Origin: Nitrospira sp.
GTDB lineage: Bacteria > Nitrospirota > Nitrospiria > Nitrospirales > UBA8639
Reading direction: 5' to 3'
Assembly: GCA_024760505.1 (NCBI GenBank)
Contig: CP058931.1
Location: forward strand, 868,001 to 932,000
Length of the DNA stretch: 64,000 nt
Below are positions 44,587-54,125 of this stretch, in pieces (position 1 is the stretch's first letter; each line of letters starts with the position of its first letter). The translations under genes and the position numbers were made by a program. The notes beneath the pieces were generated by a model. That model was given only the letters and a program-made list of their open reading frames with translations, did no database searches and was not told the origin of the DNA.

Positions 44587-45968
44587 TAGAACTTAAACAC
44601 AGGTTTTTCATTCCCGAACCGACGCTTCCGAAGTTCTTCCATTAATTCAACCGTCACCGTTGGAAGGCCTTGTTCGGCGGCATGACGCTCGACGCCTTTT
44701 TTAACCATCGCCCGTAGAAAGTAGGGGATGCGACTGAGCCGTTCTTCCGCATCAGCTTCCCATTCCACAGACGAGACTTCTGGCACATTGAAAGCCACTT
44801 TTATTTTCTCTCCCCCTTTGGGAGTGTATAGACACCATTCGTCCTCATCCATCGCATCCCCGTGGTCCACGTAGGGACGAGCACGACACCCTCCGCAAAT
44901 TTCACTGTATTCGCAATCTCCGCATTTGCCTTTAAGGTGTGGATAACGAAATGCATTGAAAACTTCTGAATTTTCCCATAAATCGACAAAGCTGGTCTGG
45001 CGGATGTTTCCTGCGGACAAGGGCATATATGGGCAAGGCGTGAGGTCACCATTTGGCGTCACCCGCGCATAATTAGTCCCAGCCAGACATCCTCCTCCCA
45101 TGTAGCCCTGGGCTTTGGTGATGGGAGAATTTGGGTCCTTTTCATAGGCCAGGCGTTTGAAATGTGGTGCACAACGCGCCCGAACCAACATGTCCTGGTA
45201 TTTATCTTGGCTCTCCACCAAATAGCTCAAAACCTCTTCATATTGTGAAGGAGTGATGTCAGTGAGTTCTTCACCTCGTCCTGTGCACACCATGAAAAAG
45301 ACATTTAAGACTTTGGCACCCAAATCGTGGGACCAGTCAATGACGGCTGGCAGTTCCTTGTAGTTCATGGGCTGTGCACTGAAATGAACTTGGAATTGAA
45401 GTCCATTTCGTTTGCAGGCTTCAATACCAGCCATAGCCCCTTCCCATGCACCAGGTAAACCTCTAAACGCATTGTGTGTTGCTGAATCCAGGGAATCAAT
45501 ACTAATTCCTACGCCCATCACACCAATGTCTACCATGGCTTTCGCCATCTTGTCGTCAATCAGCATTCCATTCGTGCCGAATACGACCATAAATCGTTGC
45601 TCAACTGCATGACGCGCGATTTCAAGAATATCGGGACGAACCAACGGCTCGCCTCCGGTAATCACAAGAAGGCTTCCGGCATTGACTTGGGCAATTTGAT
45701 CAATAAGACGGAAACATTCTTCTGTCGTCAATTCATCATGCCCACCGCCCATTTTTGTCGTGGCATCCAGGTAACAATGTTCGCACTTGAGATTGCATCG
45801 CTTGGTTAAATTGAGAGCCACCAGGTAGGGCTTAAAATCATCCACAGTTCGGCCGTCTCCAGGCCCTCCTGACTCTGGACGAAAATTTTCAAACTTTGTT
45901 ACTGCACTGGCCCCTAACGAGCTGAGCGTATTGAAGAATGAACTGATGACAGGGAGTGACTTACCCAT
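44586..45968 (-). CDS. Radical SAM/SPASM protein with C-terminal PCP_red domain
   Basis: A 460-residue protein. Radical SAM cluster motif CNLKCEHC (C58, C62, C65), GGEPL (105-109), and a SPASM/twitch region rich in Cys (C294, C312, C349, C352, C358, C361, C379), close to the heme-modifying NirJ/AhbC-like and peptide-maturing groups. The last 60 residues (WEADAEERLSRIPYFLRAMV, VERHAAEQGLPTVTVELMEE) form a PCP_red domain, named from the light-independent protochlorophyllide reductase subunit. Start ATG 45968 overlaps the upstream fusion gene by eight bases. Substrate unknown; a porphyrin or a protein is plausible. Confidence 0.85.
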   Translation of the reverse strand: MGKSLPVISSFFNTLSSLGASAVTKFENFRPESGGPGDGRTVDDFKPYLVALNLTKRCNLKCEHCYLDATTKMGGGHDELTTEECFRLIDQIAQVNAGSLLVITGGEPLVRPDILEIARHAVEQRFMVVFGTNGMLIDDKMAKAMVDIGVMGVGISIDSLDSATHNAFRGLPGAWEGAMAGIEACKRNGLQFQVHFSAQPMNYKELPAVIDWSHDLGAKVLNVFFMVCTGRGEELTDITPSQYEEVLSYLVESQDKYQDMLVRARCAPHFKRLAYEKDPNSPITKAQGYMGGGCLAGTNYARVTPNGDLTPCPYMPLSAGNIRQTSFVDLWENSEVFNAFRYPHLKGKCGDCEYSEICGGCRARPYVDHGDAMDEDEWCLYTPKGGEKIKVAFNVPEVSSVEWEADAEERLSRIPYFLRAMVKKGVERHAAEQGLPTVTVELMEELRKRRFGNEKPVFKF

Positions 45969-48060
45969 TGTGGCCGGCTCCGGATTGAGCCTCAGAGGGA
46001 GCCCCCGCGCCGGTTAACTTGGCCACGATGTCCTTGACGTTTCCAGTTTTCATGGCTTCTTCCATAGTGGTTTTAGCTTGCTCAATGCCTTGGTTCGCCA
46101 CATCCAGAGTTATAGTTGTGGTCCCAATTTTTTCAGCATGCTTAATGATTAACGCTTTAGTACAATCCCGCATAAATCCAGCAGGAGCCCTTTCTAATCG
46201 TTGGAGGGCATCCGGCTCCCATATATACGGGTCGGCTCCATTTGTGTCGCCAGTACTTTCCTTATTAGATTCAGAGACCATAGTTGCCGTCTCCCCAGCC
46301 GTTTTATTGGCGAAAATTGGTGTGTAGTCTTCGCTTGCCGCTTCCTGAATCATCGCGCCTGAATATTCCAAGGTAATGGTGGTCATTCCAAGTTTCCTGG
46401 CAGTTTTTTCGATTTTCGCTTTTGCCCGTCGGCGTTGGAAACCAGCGGGAACGGCTCGAATTGCTTCACGAGCATCTTTCGTCCACTGCATAGGAATATC
46501 GTCATATGCCACTTGTGTTTCCAAGCCACCTTCCGCTTTGGCAGCCGCATCAAAAATAGATTTATCGACTTGTTTAAATTGCGCTCCATCCAAACCACAA
46601 ACAGGACACATCACCGGATGGTCGCCTTTCCCAATATATCCACAGCCACCACAGACGTAATAGTCTCTCGACATTCGAGCCAGATACGATTTATTTCCTG
46701 CGCTCATTGGCTCAGAAGTCTCCGCCGGTATTTCCTCCACCACCTGGGACATCATACCGCTCAATGTTGAGCCCATTAGGTCCTGCGCAACTTCATTTCC
46801 TGCCTGCATAGTATTCCGATCGACTCCGGCCGCATCGAGGGTACCACCTAGCGTTTTCATAGCGTCCATCGCACCCTTGGGTAAAATATCACCAACCGCA
46901 TCATCAATAACTGAATTACTGATGATGGTATGACCCTTTTCGATGGCATATCGATGTATCGCAGTCTTTGCCACTCCCCGCGCAAAGACCGGGATCTTCT
47001 CCATTCGTCTTAAGGCTTCTTCTGTCCAGGCAATCGTGTATTCAGCCTGGGTGTCAATCGGAGGAACAAACTTCTTATTGGATATTAATATATTACAAGG
47101 AGCTGAACGCAAAAGATTTTCGGCATTGCTGCCAATATCCATATCATCATCGCTATGCACCCCAATCCGTCCAACGATAAGCAGCCATGGCTGCTCTTTT
47201 CGAACGTACTGAATGATTTTCTCAAACGCTTTGCCGTCAAGCAGAGTGGTCTTAATATCTTCGCCCTCCTCCTGTGCGACATCGCGAGAGACATCCAGAT
47301 GAGACTGGTAAATTTTCGCAAGTCCGCTGTCGATGACTTCCTCGTGAAGTTTTTCCTGCTCCTTAAACCGAAACACCTTCCCAGCCTCTTCATTCAAAAC
47401 ACCTGAAATACTGTGAAACGCCGCATAATGAAAATAGGGATCGAATGCTGATATCGCTTCTACCGGTTTATTGAGAGCCTTTCCCAGGGCGAGCGCGGTC
47501 TTCAGTCCGCCAAAGGAGTAATGGCTCCCATCCACAGCTACTACAATTTTCCCACCATTCATGGGTTTGGTATCTTTCACAATGAACATGTCCGAATTAC
47601 GAATCCGACGGATCACACGTTCCGTGTTGCTACCGATCACAGAGTCCTTCACCGCACCAACTCCCAAGGCTCCCATAATGGTCAAGTCATACCCATTTTT
47701 TGTGATATCTTCCGCGATTGCTTTCCAGTTTCGCCCCTCAAGTGAGCGGCGCTCCAGAGGAATGTTCGCTTCCGCGCATTTCTGGTCGACAAAATCCAAA
47801 TACGAATCTGTAATTATTTGCAATCCTCTGGTGATAAGGGAATCATGGATTTGGCGCTGGCGATCTAACTCTTTTTCGTCGTGATATTCCTCAGGAAGAC
47901 CTGCCTCCATTTGTTTAAACCGCTTATCATGCATCTTGGCCGCATATACATGGCTTCCCACAATTTTCGATCCGAAAATTTTCGCGAACTGCACCCCCAG
48001 TTCCACAGCCATATTCGAATGGTCTGAATTATCAACCGGGACATATATTGTTTTGTACAT
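45961..48060 (-). CDS. USP-USP-PCP_red-rubredoxin-PCP_red-PCP_red fusion protein
   Basis: About 699 residues from ATG 48060 with GGAGG upstream. Order (numbered from two residues upstream): two universal stress domains, each with the ATP motif G-2x-G-9x-GS (G132/G135/G145; G299/G302/G312); PCP_red 1 (about 346-392, WTEEALRRMEKIPVFARGVA); a rubredoxin-like knuckle YYVCGGCGYIGKGDHPVMC with CPVC (C472, C475, C487, C490); PCP_red 2 (about 527-575, WTKDAREAIRAVPAGFQRRR) and PCP_red 3 (about 615-660, WEPDALQRLERAPAGFMRDC). The first member of a coupled operon with the radical SAM and CopD-like genes. Likely a redox/ATP-sensing partner of the radical SAM enzyme; that is inference. Confidence 0.85.
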   Translation of the reverse strand: MYKTIYVPVDNSDHSNMAVELGVQFAKIFGSKIVGSHVYAAKMHDKRFKQMEAGLPEEYHDEKELDRQRQIHDSLITRGLQIITDSYLDFVDQKCAEANIPLERRSLEGRNWKAIAEDITKNGYDLTIMGALGVGAVKDSVIGSNTERVIRRIRNSDMFIVKDTKPMNGGKIVVAVDGSHYSFGGLKTALALGKALNKPVEAISAFDPYFHYAAFHSISGVLNEEAGKVFRFKEQEKLHEEVIDSGLAKIYQSHLDVSRDVAQEEGEDIKTTLLDGKAFEKIIQYVRKEQPWLLIVGRIGVHSDDDMDIGSNAENLLRSAPCNILISNKKFVPPIDTQAEYTIAWTEEALRRMEKIPVFARGVAKTAIHRYAIEKGHTIISNSVIDDAVGDILPKGAMDAMKTLGGTLDAAGVDRNTMQAGNEVAQDLMGSTLSGMMSQVVEEIPAETSEPMSAGNKSYLARMSRDYYVCGGCGYIGKGDHPVMCPVCGLDGAQFKQVDKSIFDAAAKAEGGLETQVAYDDIPMQWTKDAREAIRAVPAGFQRRRAKAKIEKTARKLGMTTITLEYSGAMIQEAASEDYTPIFANKTAGETATMVSESNKESTGDTNGADPYIWEPDALQRLERAPAGFMRDCTKALIIKHAEKIGTTTITLDVANQGIEQAKTTMEEAMKTGNVKDIVAKLTGAGAPSEAQSGAGHNG

Positions 48061-48821
48061 CAACAAGCCTCCTTACAGATTTCCGCCAAAAAAAAAGCGG
48101 CACCAGGCCCTCGTCTCAATCGCCGGGAATTTTTATAAACAGATGTTTTTTCACATGAAATAAGAGCGGATCTTACCACTGGGAATTCTAGGTACGCAAC
48201 CCAACGACCATTTCCACCTTGACATGAGTGAAATATAAAAAATCCTATATTTATCAAATGCATCGAATGGCTCACATTAGCATTTCCCCAGTCCACTACA
48301 AATTCATGGAAAGCACGTTAAAACACTCACCATTTATGGTGCGTAGCCCTCAGTTACGCATGGACAAGCAGTTGGCGCTCACCAAGCTTTCACTAAACGA
48401 ACCACTATTCATATCCTTCCCTAAAAAGCGACGCGGGACTTAATCATCCGAAAAACGAGCTTCGAATTGCCAAATATGGCAACTAATGCTGCAACCTAAT
48501 CCTCCCCGTAGAGTTACTAACAGCCTGGGCTCCAGGCAAATCAATCGAAATGAGGAAAGCCATTCATTCGTCCGTCTCACTTTTTTAATTTTCTTTATGA
48601 GAACTTTGCGTTATGGGAATTTTATGTTTTACTAACCTTTAGCCGAAAACAAAGAACGAAACCAGGAAAGCCTCAGGTTTTTCAGTTATAGCCAAACCAA
48701 AAATTGCGGATAGAGGTTTAATTGCGCTAAATTAAGTGTTTTGTGCTTTGCTTTATTCACCAACTGAGACCATGCCATTCAGGGCATGTGGGCTCAAGCA
48801 ATTGGTTAGGGGGAACTCTTG
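48061..48821. other. Long divergent intergenic region, leader of metK
   Basis: About 760 bases between the fusion gene (minus) and metK (plus). Short frames here lack ribosome sites. TTGACA at 48219-48224 is a perfect -35 but the best -10 (TATATT, 48246) is 21 bases away. A hairpin CATGCC-ATTCAG-GGCATG (48771-48788) lies just before metK. I looked for SAM-I and SAH riboswitch cores and found none. Confidence 0.45.
48771..48788 (+). promoter_or_regulatory. Hairpin in the metK leader
   Basis: CATGCC and GGCATG form a perfect six-base stem around ATTCAG, 33 bases before the metK ATG. It may be part of a leader structure; it does not match a riboswitch I know. Confidence 0.3.
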
Positions 48822-49973
48822 ATGAGACAAACCAATTTTCTCTTTACCTCGGAATCGGTTACGGAAGGGCATCCGGATAAGATTGCCGATCAGATTTCCG
48901 ACGGTATACTTGACGCAATCATTGCAAAAGACAAGAACTGCAGGGTGGCCTGTGAAACCATTCTTACCACAGGAATCGCCTTTGTGGCCGGAGAAATTTC
49001 CACCAGGGCGTATGTAGAAATTCCGGAGATTATTCGTGAGACGATTCGTGAGGTGGGGTATACCGATGCGACATGGGGATTCGATTACAGTACCTGCTCG
49101 GTGTTAACCGCCATTCATAACCAATCGGGCGACATTGCCATGGGTGTGGATTCAGGTGGTGCTGGCGATCAAGGGTTAATGTTCGGGTATGCCTCGAATG
49201 AAACCCCTGAACTCATGCCAATGCCCATTATCCTGGCGCACCGTTTAACCAGAAGACTGGCAGAAGTTCGAAAAAAGAATATTCTCCCATGGGTTCGGCC
49301 TGACGGAAAGTCACAGGTGACGGTCGAATATAAAAACGGGAAACCCATTCGCATTGACACCATCGTCCTTTCCACCCAACACAGCGATGCGGTCACCTCA
49401 AAGAAAATCGAAAAGGATGTGATGGAAAAAGTCATTATTCCCGTCATGCCTAAGAAATTTTTCAATCAAAAAAATATCAAATTTCACATCAATCCCACCG
49501 GACGATTTGTCACCGGTGGCCCCATGGGAGACACCGGACTGACTGGACGAAAAATCATCGTAGACACTTATGGCGGGGTTGGCAGTCACGGAGGAGGAGC
49601 TTTTTCCGGAAAAGACCCCAGCAAAGTAGACCGATCAGCCTCATACATGGCCCGATATATTGCTAAAAATGTCGTTGCCGCCCAATTGGCAGAAAAATGT
49701 GAAGTGCAATTGGCTTATGCCATCGGAGTTGCAGAACCAGTCTCTGTTTTGGTTGATACAAAGGGCACAGAAAAAGCGTCTGTTGAGCAGATCGAGAAGC
49801 TCATCATCAAACACTTTCCGTTGACTCCAAGAGGCATCATCGAGCATCTCAAGTTGCGCCGCCCGATTTACAAAAGAACTGCAGCATACGGACATTTTGG
49901 GCGAAACGAACCAGGATTCACCTGGGAAAAAACCGACATAGCAAATTTACTCCGAAAAGGTGCAGGCCTATAA
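48822..49973 (+). CDS. metK: S-adenosylmethionine synthase
   Basis: A 383-residue MetK from ATG 48822, behind AGGGGGA. Conserved segments: FTSESVTEGHPDKIADQISD, GDIAMGVDSGGAGDQGLMFG, FHINPTGRFVTGGPMGDTGL, GGVGSHGGGAFSGKDPSKVD and HFGRNEPGFTWEKTD. Makes SAM from Met and ATP in the cytoplasm. ahcY follows after about 100 bases, so both halves of the methyl cycle are adjacent. Confidence 0.97.
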   Translation: MRQTNFLFTSESVTEGHPDKIADQISDGILDAIIAKDKNCRVACETILTTGIAFVAGEISTRAYVEIPEIIRETIREVGYTDATWGFDYSTCSVLTAIHNQSGDIAMGVDSGGAGDQGLMFGYASNETPELMPMPIILAHRLTRRLAEVRKKNILPWVRPDGKSQVTVEYKNGKPIRIDTIVLSTQHSDAVTSKKIEKDVMEKVIIPVMPKKFFNQKNIKFHINPTGRFVTGGPMGDTGLTGRKIIVDTYGGVGSHGGGAFSGKDPSKVDRSASYMARYIAKNVVAAQLAEKCEVQLAYAIGVAEPVSVLVDTKGTEKASVEQIEKLIIKHFPLTPRGIIEHLKLRRPIYKRTAAYGHFGRNEPGFTWEKTDIANLLRKGAGL

Positions 49974-50076
49974 TCTTTAAGCGCCTCGGCCTTTTGAGTA
50001 AGGGGGATTTCAAGACTCCCTTCTTCTTATGTCCAGTATCTTCAATCACTCATCCTGAGAAGGGGAAGAAATTTCT

Positions 50077-51459
50077 ATGAGCACTGCAACTATGACTAAA
50101 GCCGCCGCAACTGACTATAAAGTTGCGGATATCCGTCTGGCCGATTGGGGACGAAAAGAATTATGCATTGCCGAAACAGAAATGCCGGCCTTGATGGCTC
50201 TTCGAAAGAAATATCATGACTCCCAACCATTAAGAGGGGCAAAAATTCTTGGCTGCATTCACATGACTATTCAGACCGGAGTGTTAATTGAAACGCTCAT
50301 TGAACTGGGAGCTGAGGTTCGCTGGTCTTCCTGTAATATCTTTTCAACACAGGATCATGCCGCCGCTGCCATCGCCGCAAAGGGAATTCCTGTATTTGCC
50401 TGGAAGGGTGAAACAGAAGAAGAATATGAGTGGTGCCTGGAACAAACCATTTTAAAAGATGGCCAACCGTGGGATGCCAATATGGTTCTGGATGACGGTG
50501 GGGACTTGACGATGATGCTCCACAAAAAATATCCAGCCATGTTAAACCGTATTCATGGGATTACTGAAGAAACAACCACCGGGGTTCATCGCCTACAGGA
50601 AATGTTAAAAAATGGCACGCTAAAAGTTCCAGCCATTAATGTGAATGATTCAATCACCAAGTCAAAAAATGATAACAAGTATGGTTGCCGACACAGCTTG
50701 AATGACGCGATCAAACGCGCGACTGATCACCTCCTGTCAGGAAAAAAAGCCCTCGTGATCGGGTATGGCGACGTCGGAAAGGGTTCGGCTCAATCACTTC
50801 GACAGGAAGGCATGATTGTCAAAATTTCAGAGATTGATCCCATCTGTGCCATGCAAGCCTGCATGGATGGGTATGAAGTGGTCTCTCCCTATAGAGGTGG
50901 GATCAATACAGGCAAGGTCGAAGACATCAATTCCGACCTTCTCCAGAAGACAGATATAGTCGTCACAGCTACCGGCAACTTGAATGTCTGCGATTCAGCC
51001 ATCCTGCAATCCTTGAAATGTGGGGCGGTCGTTTGCAATATCGGACACTTCGACAATGAAATCGATACTGCCTTTATGCGAAAGAACTGGGAATGGGAAG
51101 AAGTAAAGCCTCAGGTACATACGGTCTATCGTGACAAAGCCAGCAATGATCACCTCATTTTGCTATCCGAAGGGCGCTTGGTGAATTTGGGAAATGGGAC
51201 CGGGCATCCATCCCGAGTCATGGATGGCTCATTCGCCAATCAAGTCCTCGCTCAAATTTACCTCTACGAACGGAAATTCGCCGACCAGAAGGATGGAAAA
51301 ATTACAGTGCAGGTTTTACCGAAACATCTCGATGAAGAAGTGGCAGCCCATATGGTTAGAGGTTTTGGAGGGGTAATCACTAAACTCACTCAAACACAGG
51401 CCGACTATATTCACGTACCAGTCAACGGACCGTTCAAAGAAGACAGCTACAAGTACTAA
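50077..51459 (+). CDS. ahcY: Adenosylhomocysteinase
   Basis: A 460-residue SAH hydrolase behind GAGAAGGGGAAG. Substrate and NAD motifs: GCIHMTIQTGVLIETLIELG, SSCNIFSTQDHAAAAIA, NVNDSITKSKNDNKYGCRHS, NAD-binding GYGDVGKGSAQSLR and the C-terminal FKEDSYKY (Lys/Tyr). It contains the 40-residue insert (DGQPWDANMVLDDGGDLT region) usual in many bacterial forms. It splits SAH to homocysteine and adenosine and clears product inhibition of methyltransferases. Confidence 0.97.
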   Translation: MSTATMTKAAATDYKVADIRLADWGRKELCIAETEMPALMALRKKYHDSQPLRGAKILGCIHMTIQTGVLIETLIELGAEVRWSSCNIFSTQDHAAAAIAAKGIPVFAWKGETEEEYEWCLEQTILKDGQPWDANMVLDDGGDLTMMLHKKYPAMLNRIHGITEETTTGVHRLQEMLKNGTLKVPAINVNDSITKSKNDNKYGCRHSLNDAIKRATDHLLSGKKALVIGYGDVGKGSAQSLRQEGMIVKISEIDPICAMQACMDGYEVVSPYRGGINTGKVEDINSDLLQKTDIVVTATGNLNVCDSAILQSLKCGAVVCNIGHFDNEIDTAFMRKNWEWEEVKPQVHTVYRDKASNDHLILLSEGRLVNLGNGTGHPSRVMDGSFANQVLAQIYLYERKFADQKDGKITVQVLPKHLDEEVAAHMVRGFGGVITKLTQTQADYIHVPVNGPFKEDSYKY

Positions 51460-51582
51460 CATTTACCTTAGAGTAGGTTTGATATTTTTCCCAGTGACCT
51501 CTTCACAGAGCCCATATCAAATGCTGATAATGTTTCTACAAATTGATTGCGAATTCAAAAATAACCACAGACGTTAGTAGTG

Positions 51583-51619
51583 AGGGGGCCTTAGTTTGAC
51601 AGGGCCCCCTAGCTTTTTT
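51583..51619 (+). terminator. Terminator of metK-ahcY
   Basis: AGGGGGCC / GGCCCCCT (51583-51590, 51603-51610), 12-base loop, then AGCTTTTTT. It lies about 125 bases past the ahcY stop. Confidence 0.85.
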
Positions 51620-51727
51620 CAAACAATCTGGTATTCTATTCATATGAATGGTATCAAGATTGATTGCTGCTATAGTATTGCCTCTCCCCGATTAAATTGG
51701 TACATTAAACTCTCAAACCACTCTTTT

Positions 51728-51751
51728 ACACGGGAAAATCAAGTCCCGTGT
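51728..51751. promoter_or_regulatory. Perfect inverted repeat upstream of the desaturase
   Basis: ACACGGGA and TCCCGTGT are perfect 8-bp inverted copies around AAATCAAG, about 150 bases before the desaturase start. There is no T-run on the coding side. It may be an operator of a fatty-acid regulator, but no such protein is in the window. The rest of 51620-51904 shows nothing else. Confidence 0.4.
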
Positions 51752-51904
51752 TAGTCGGTTTCAACAACCCACTTTCGTATATGTAAAAGAGATTTCAATC
51801 CTAAGGTTTTATTTCACTAACAAATCTATCACCGTTGAATTTCCCATCCAGGCATGGGGAACATGATCTTAGGTGACTAGAGATATAAGAGGACTTAGAC
51901 AGCT

Positions 51905-52765
51905 ATGTCACGAACGTTAGACCCCTCCTTAGCCGGAACTCCACAACGAGATTACCCCACAATGATTCTGTTTGGGGCAATTGTATTGACCACAATTGTC
52001 GGGCTCCCATTGTATGCCTACTTTTACGATTTCTCCTGGGTAGACTGGACCATGTTTGTCATGCTTTACCTATTTACAGGATTAGGCATTACTGTAGGCT
52101 ATCACCGGTTAATTACCCATAGGAGCTTTAAGTGCCCAAACTGGATCAAAGCCACGTTCTTAATCGCAGGCGGTATGGCGTTAGAAAACTCCGCGCTACG
52201 ATGGGCCAGCGACCATATTAGGCACCATGCCCGGTGCGACCAGAAAGAAGATCCCTATAACGCCACCCTGGGTTTTTGGCACAGCCATTGTGGCTGGATT
52301 TTCTGGAAAGACCCCAATCGTGACCCCAAATATGCCACCCGGCTTTTGCAGGATCCTCTGATTTTGTGGCAAGACAAATATTACCTTCCCATTCTTTTGT
52401 CTGGACTTGTGCTGCCATTCGTCGTGGGGCTTTTGTACAATGGGTGGATTGGGGGTGTCGGGTGCTTCCTCCTGGCTGGGCTCGCACGTACCTTCTTTGT
52501 CCTAAATTCAACATTCTTCATTAATTCCATTTGCCATATCTGGGGTGATCAACCCCATGGAACATCGGATTCGAGCCGAGATAGTTGGTGGATATCATTA
52601 CTCACATTTGGAGAGGGATATCACAACTATCATCATATGTATCAAAGTGACTATCGAAATGGAGTTCGCTGGTATAATTTTGATCCATCCAAGTGGCTTA
52701 TATGGACGTTAAGCAAATTAGGCTTAGCCTATGATCTTCGTCGCCAGGCTCCCAACCAGCCATAA
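51905..52765 (+). CDS. Fatty acid (acyl-CoA type) desaturase
   Basis: A 286-residue membrane desaturase with the three His boxes of the delta-9 class: HRLITHRSF, RHHARCD (in ASDHIRHHARCDQKED) and EGYHNYHHMY. Membrane helices include ILFGAIVLTTIVGLPLYAYF and YLPILLSGLVLPFVVGLLYN. The diiron enzyme adds a cis double bond to saturated acyl chains, keeping the membrane fluid. A single gene with its own terminator. Confidence 0.93.
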   Translation: MSRTLDPSLAGTPQRDYPTMILFGAIVLTTIVGLPLYAYFYDFSWVDWTMFVMLYLFTGLGITVGYHRLITHRSFKCPNWIKATFLIAGGMALENSALRWASDHIRHHARCDQKEDPYNATLGFWHSHCGWIFWKDPNRDPKYATRLLQDPLILWQDKYYLPILLSGLVLPFVVGLLYNGWIGGVGCFLLAGLARTFFVLNSTFFINSICHIWGDQPHGTSDSSRDSWWISLLTFGEGYHNYHHMYQSDYRNGVRWYNFDPSKWLIWTLSKLGLAYDLRRQAPNQP

Positions 52766-52780
52766 CGACATTTAGCATTT

Positions 52781-52837
52781 AGAGGCTCCTCCGGCCTGGA
52801 TTGGAATCTCGGACGGAGCCTCCTCTCCTGCTTTTTT
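52781..52837 (+). terminator. Terminator of the desaturase gene
   Basis: GAGGCTCC / GGAGCCTC (52781-52788, 52815-52822) with an inner CCG/CGG pairing, followed by CTCTCCTGCTTTTTT. The T-run is ten bases from the stem, so efficiency may be moderate. Confidence 0.7.
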
Positions 52838-52928
52838 GTTATCCGGCCAATCTCCCACACAACTCATTATTGCGCACCTAAGAAGTCGTGTGATAAATTC
52901 GCCTGCATTCACGCGGGTTTTTGACAAT

Positions 52929-54122
52929 ATGATTACAAGTGAACTTCAACAAAATACGGGTAAATTTCTGATGAATACCTATACCCGACTACCCATTTCC
53001 CTTGTTCGGGGAAATGGATGTCTGGTGTATGATGCAGAAGGCCGGGAATATCTCGATTGTCTCGCGGGAATTGCCGTCAATGTCCTAGGCCATGCCCAAC
53101 CGGATCTTGTGGAGACCATCACCCGGCAAGCCCGGCAACTCATTCATACCTCCAACCTGTTTTATACCGAACCCCAAACCAGGCTGGCCCAAAAGCTGGT
53201 GGAACTGTCCTTTGCGGACAAAGTGTTCTTTTGTAATAGCGGGACAGAAGCCAACGAGGCCGCCATAAAGTTAGCAAGGAGATATGCACATAACACCTTT
53301 GGCCCGGAACGGTTTGAAATTTTGACCATGGTGAATTCCTTTCATGGACGAACATTGGCGAGTCTCACTGCAACCGGGCAGCCAAAATTACAAGAAGGGT
53401 TTGGACCGCTTGTTCCCGGCTTTCGATACGTTCCATTCAATGATCTGGAAGCCTTGAAAGCCAATATCACTCCCCAAACGGCAGCTGTGCTGTTAGAACC
53501 CATTCAGGCTGAAGGTGGAATCATGGTTCCCCATCCTTCCTATCTGAAGGAACTTCGAGAGTTCTGCACAGAGAACCAAATCCTTCTGATATTCGATGAA
53601 GTCCAAACCGGGATGGGTCGCACGGGGACGTTGTTTGCTTATGAGCAGTTCGGAATTCAACCCGACATTATGACGTTAGCTAAAGGCTTGGGAGGAGGCC
53701 TCCCCATTGGAGCGTGCCTAGCTACCGACAAGGTCGCAGCGGCATTTGAACCAGGCACTCACGCCTCCACGTTCGGAGGCAACCCTTTAGCCTGCGCGGT
53801 AGCCTTAAAAGTCTTAGAACTCCTCATTGAAGGCGGAAAACTTGAACAAGGGCTGGTTGCCGGTCGCTATTTAGCCAAAGGACTTGGCTCCTTGAAAGAG
53901 CAATTCTCCTGCATCCATGAAGCCCGTGGCCTGGGCCTCCTCCAGGGTTTAGAATTAACCATTGACGGAAAACCTCTCGTCCTGGAATGCCTTGACCGAC
54001 GTGTCCTAATCAACTGCACTATGGGAAAGGTCCTCCGATTTGTGCCTCCCTTAATCATCAGTAACGCACAGATTGATCGGCTCCTGTCCGTCCTCTCTGA
54101 CGTTCTTTCCAAGCATCGATAA
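52929..54122 (+). CDS. argD: Acetylornithine aminotransferase
   Basis: About 397 residues from ATG 52929; the frame opens earlier with no ribosome site. Class III PLP aminotransferase: NTYTRLPISLVRGNGCLVYD, FCNSGTEANEAAIKLAR, SFHGRTLASLTATGQPK, FDEVQTGMGRTG, PLP Lys in TLAKGLGGGLPIGA and HASTFGGNPLAC. It makes N-acetylornithine; in many bacteria it also serves DAP synthesis (SDAP aminotransferase), which fits this arginine-lysine cluster. argF follows after three bases. Confidence 0.95.
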   Translation: MITSELQQNTGKFLMNTYTRLPISLVRGNGCLVYDAEGREYLDCLAGIAVNVLGHAQPDLVETITRQARQLIHTSNLFYTEPQTRLAQKLVELSFADKVFFCNSGTEANEAAIKLARRYAHNTFGPERFEILTMVNSFHGRTLASLTATGQPKLQEGFGPLVPGFRYVPFNDLEALKANITPQTAAVLLEPIQAEGGIMVPHPSYLKELREFCTENQILLIFDEVQTGMGRTGTLFAYEQFGIQPDIMTLAKGLGGGLPIGACLATDKVAAAFEPGTHASTFGGNPLACAVALKVLELLIEGGKLEQGLVAGRYLAKGLGSLKEQFSCIHEARGLGLLQGLELTIDGKPLVLECLDRRVLINCTMGKVLRFVPPLIISNAQIDRLLSVLSDVLSKHR

Positions 54123-54125
54123 ATC

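Noticed and set aside
48228..48443. 71-codon frame in the metK leader
   Set aside because: No ribosome site, odd composition; treated as non-coding.
48440..48821. SAM riboswitch upstream of metK
   Set aside because: Expected for some metK genes, but the conserved SAM-I core and other known cores were not found by eye. A covariance-model search would decide.
49974..50076. SAH riboswitch before ahcY
   Set aside because: The gap is only 103 bases and shows no matching core.
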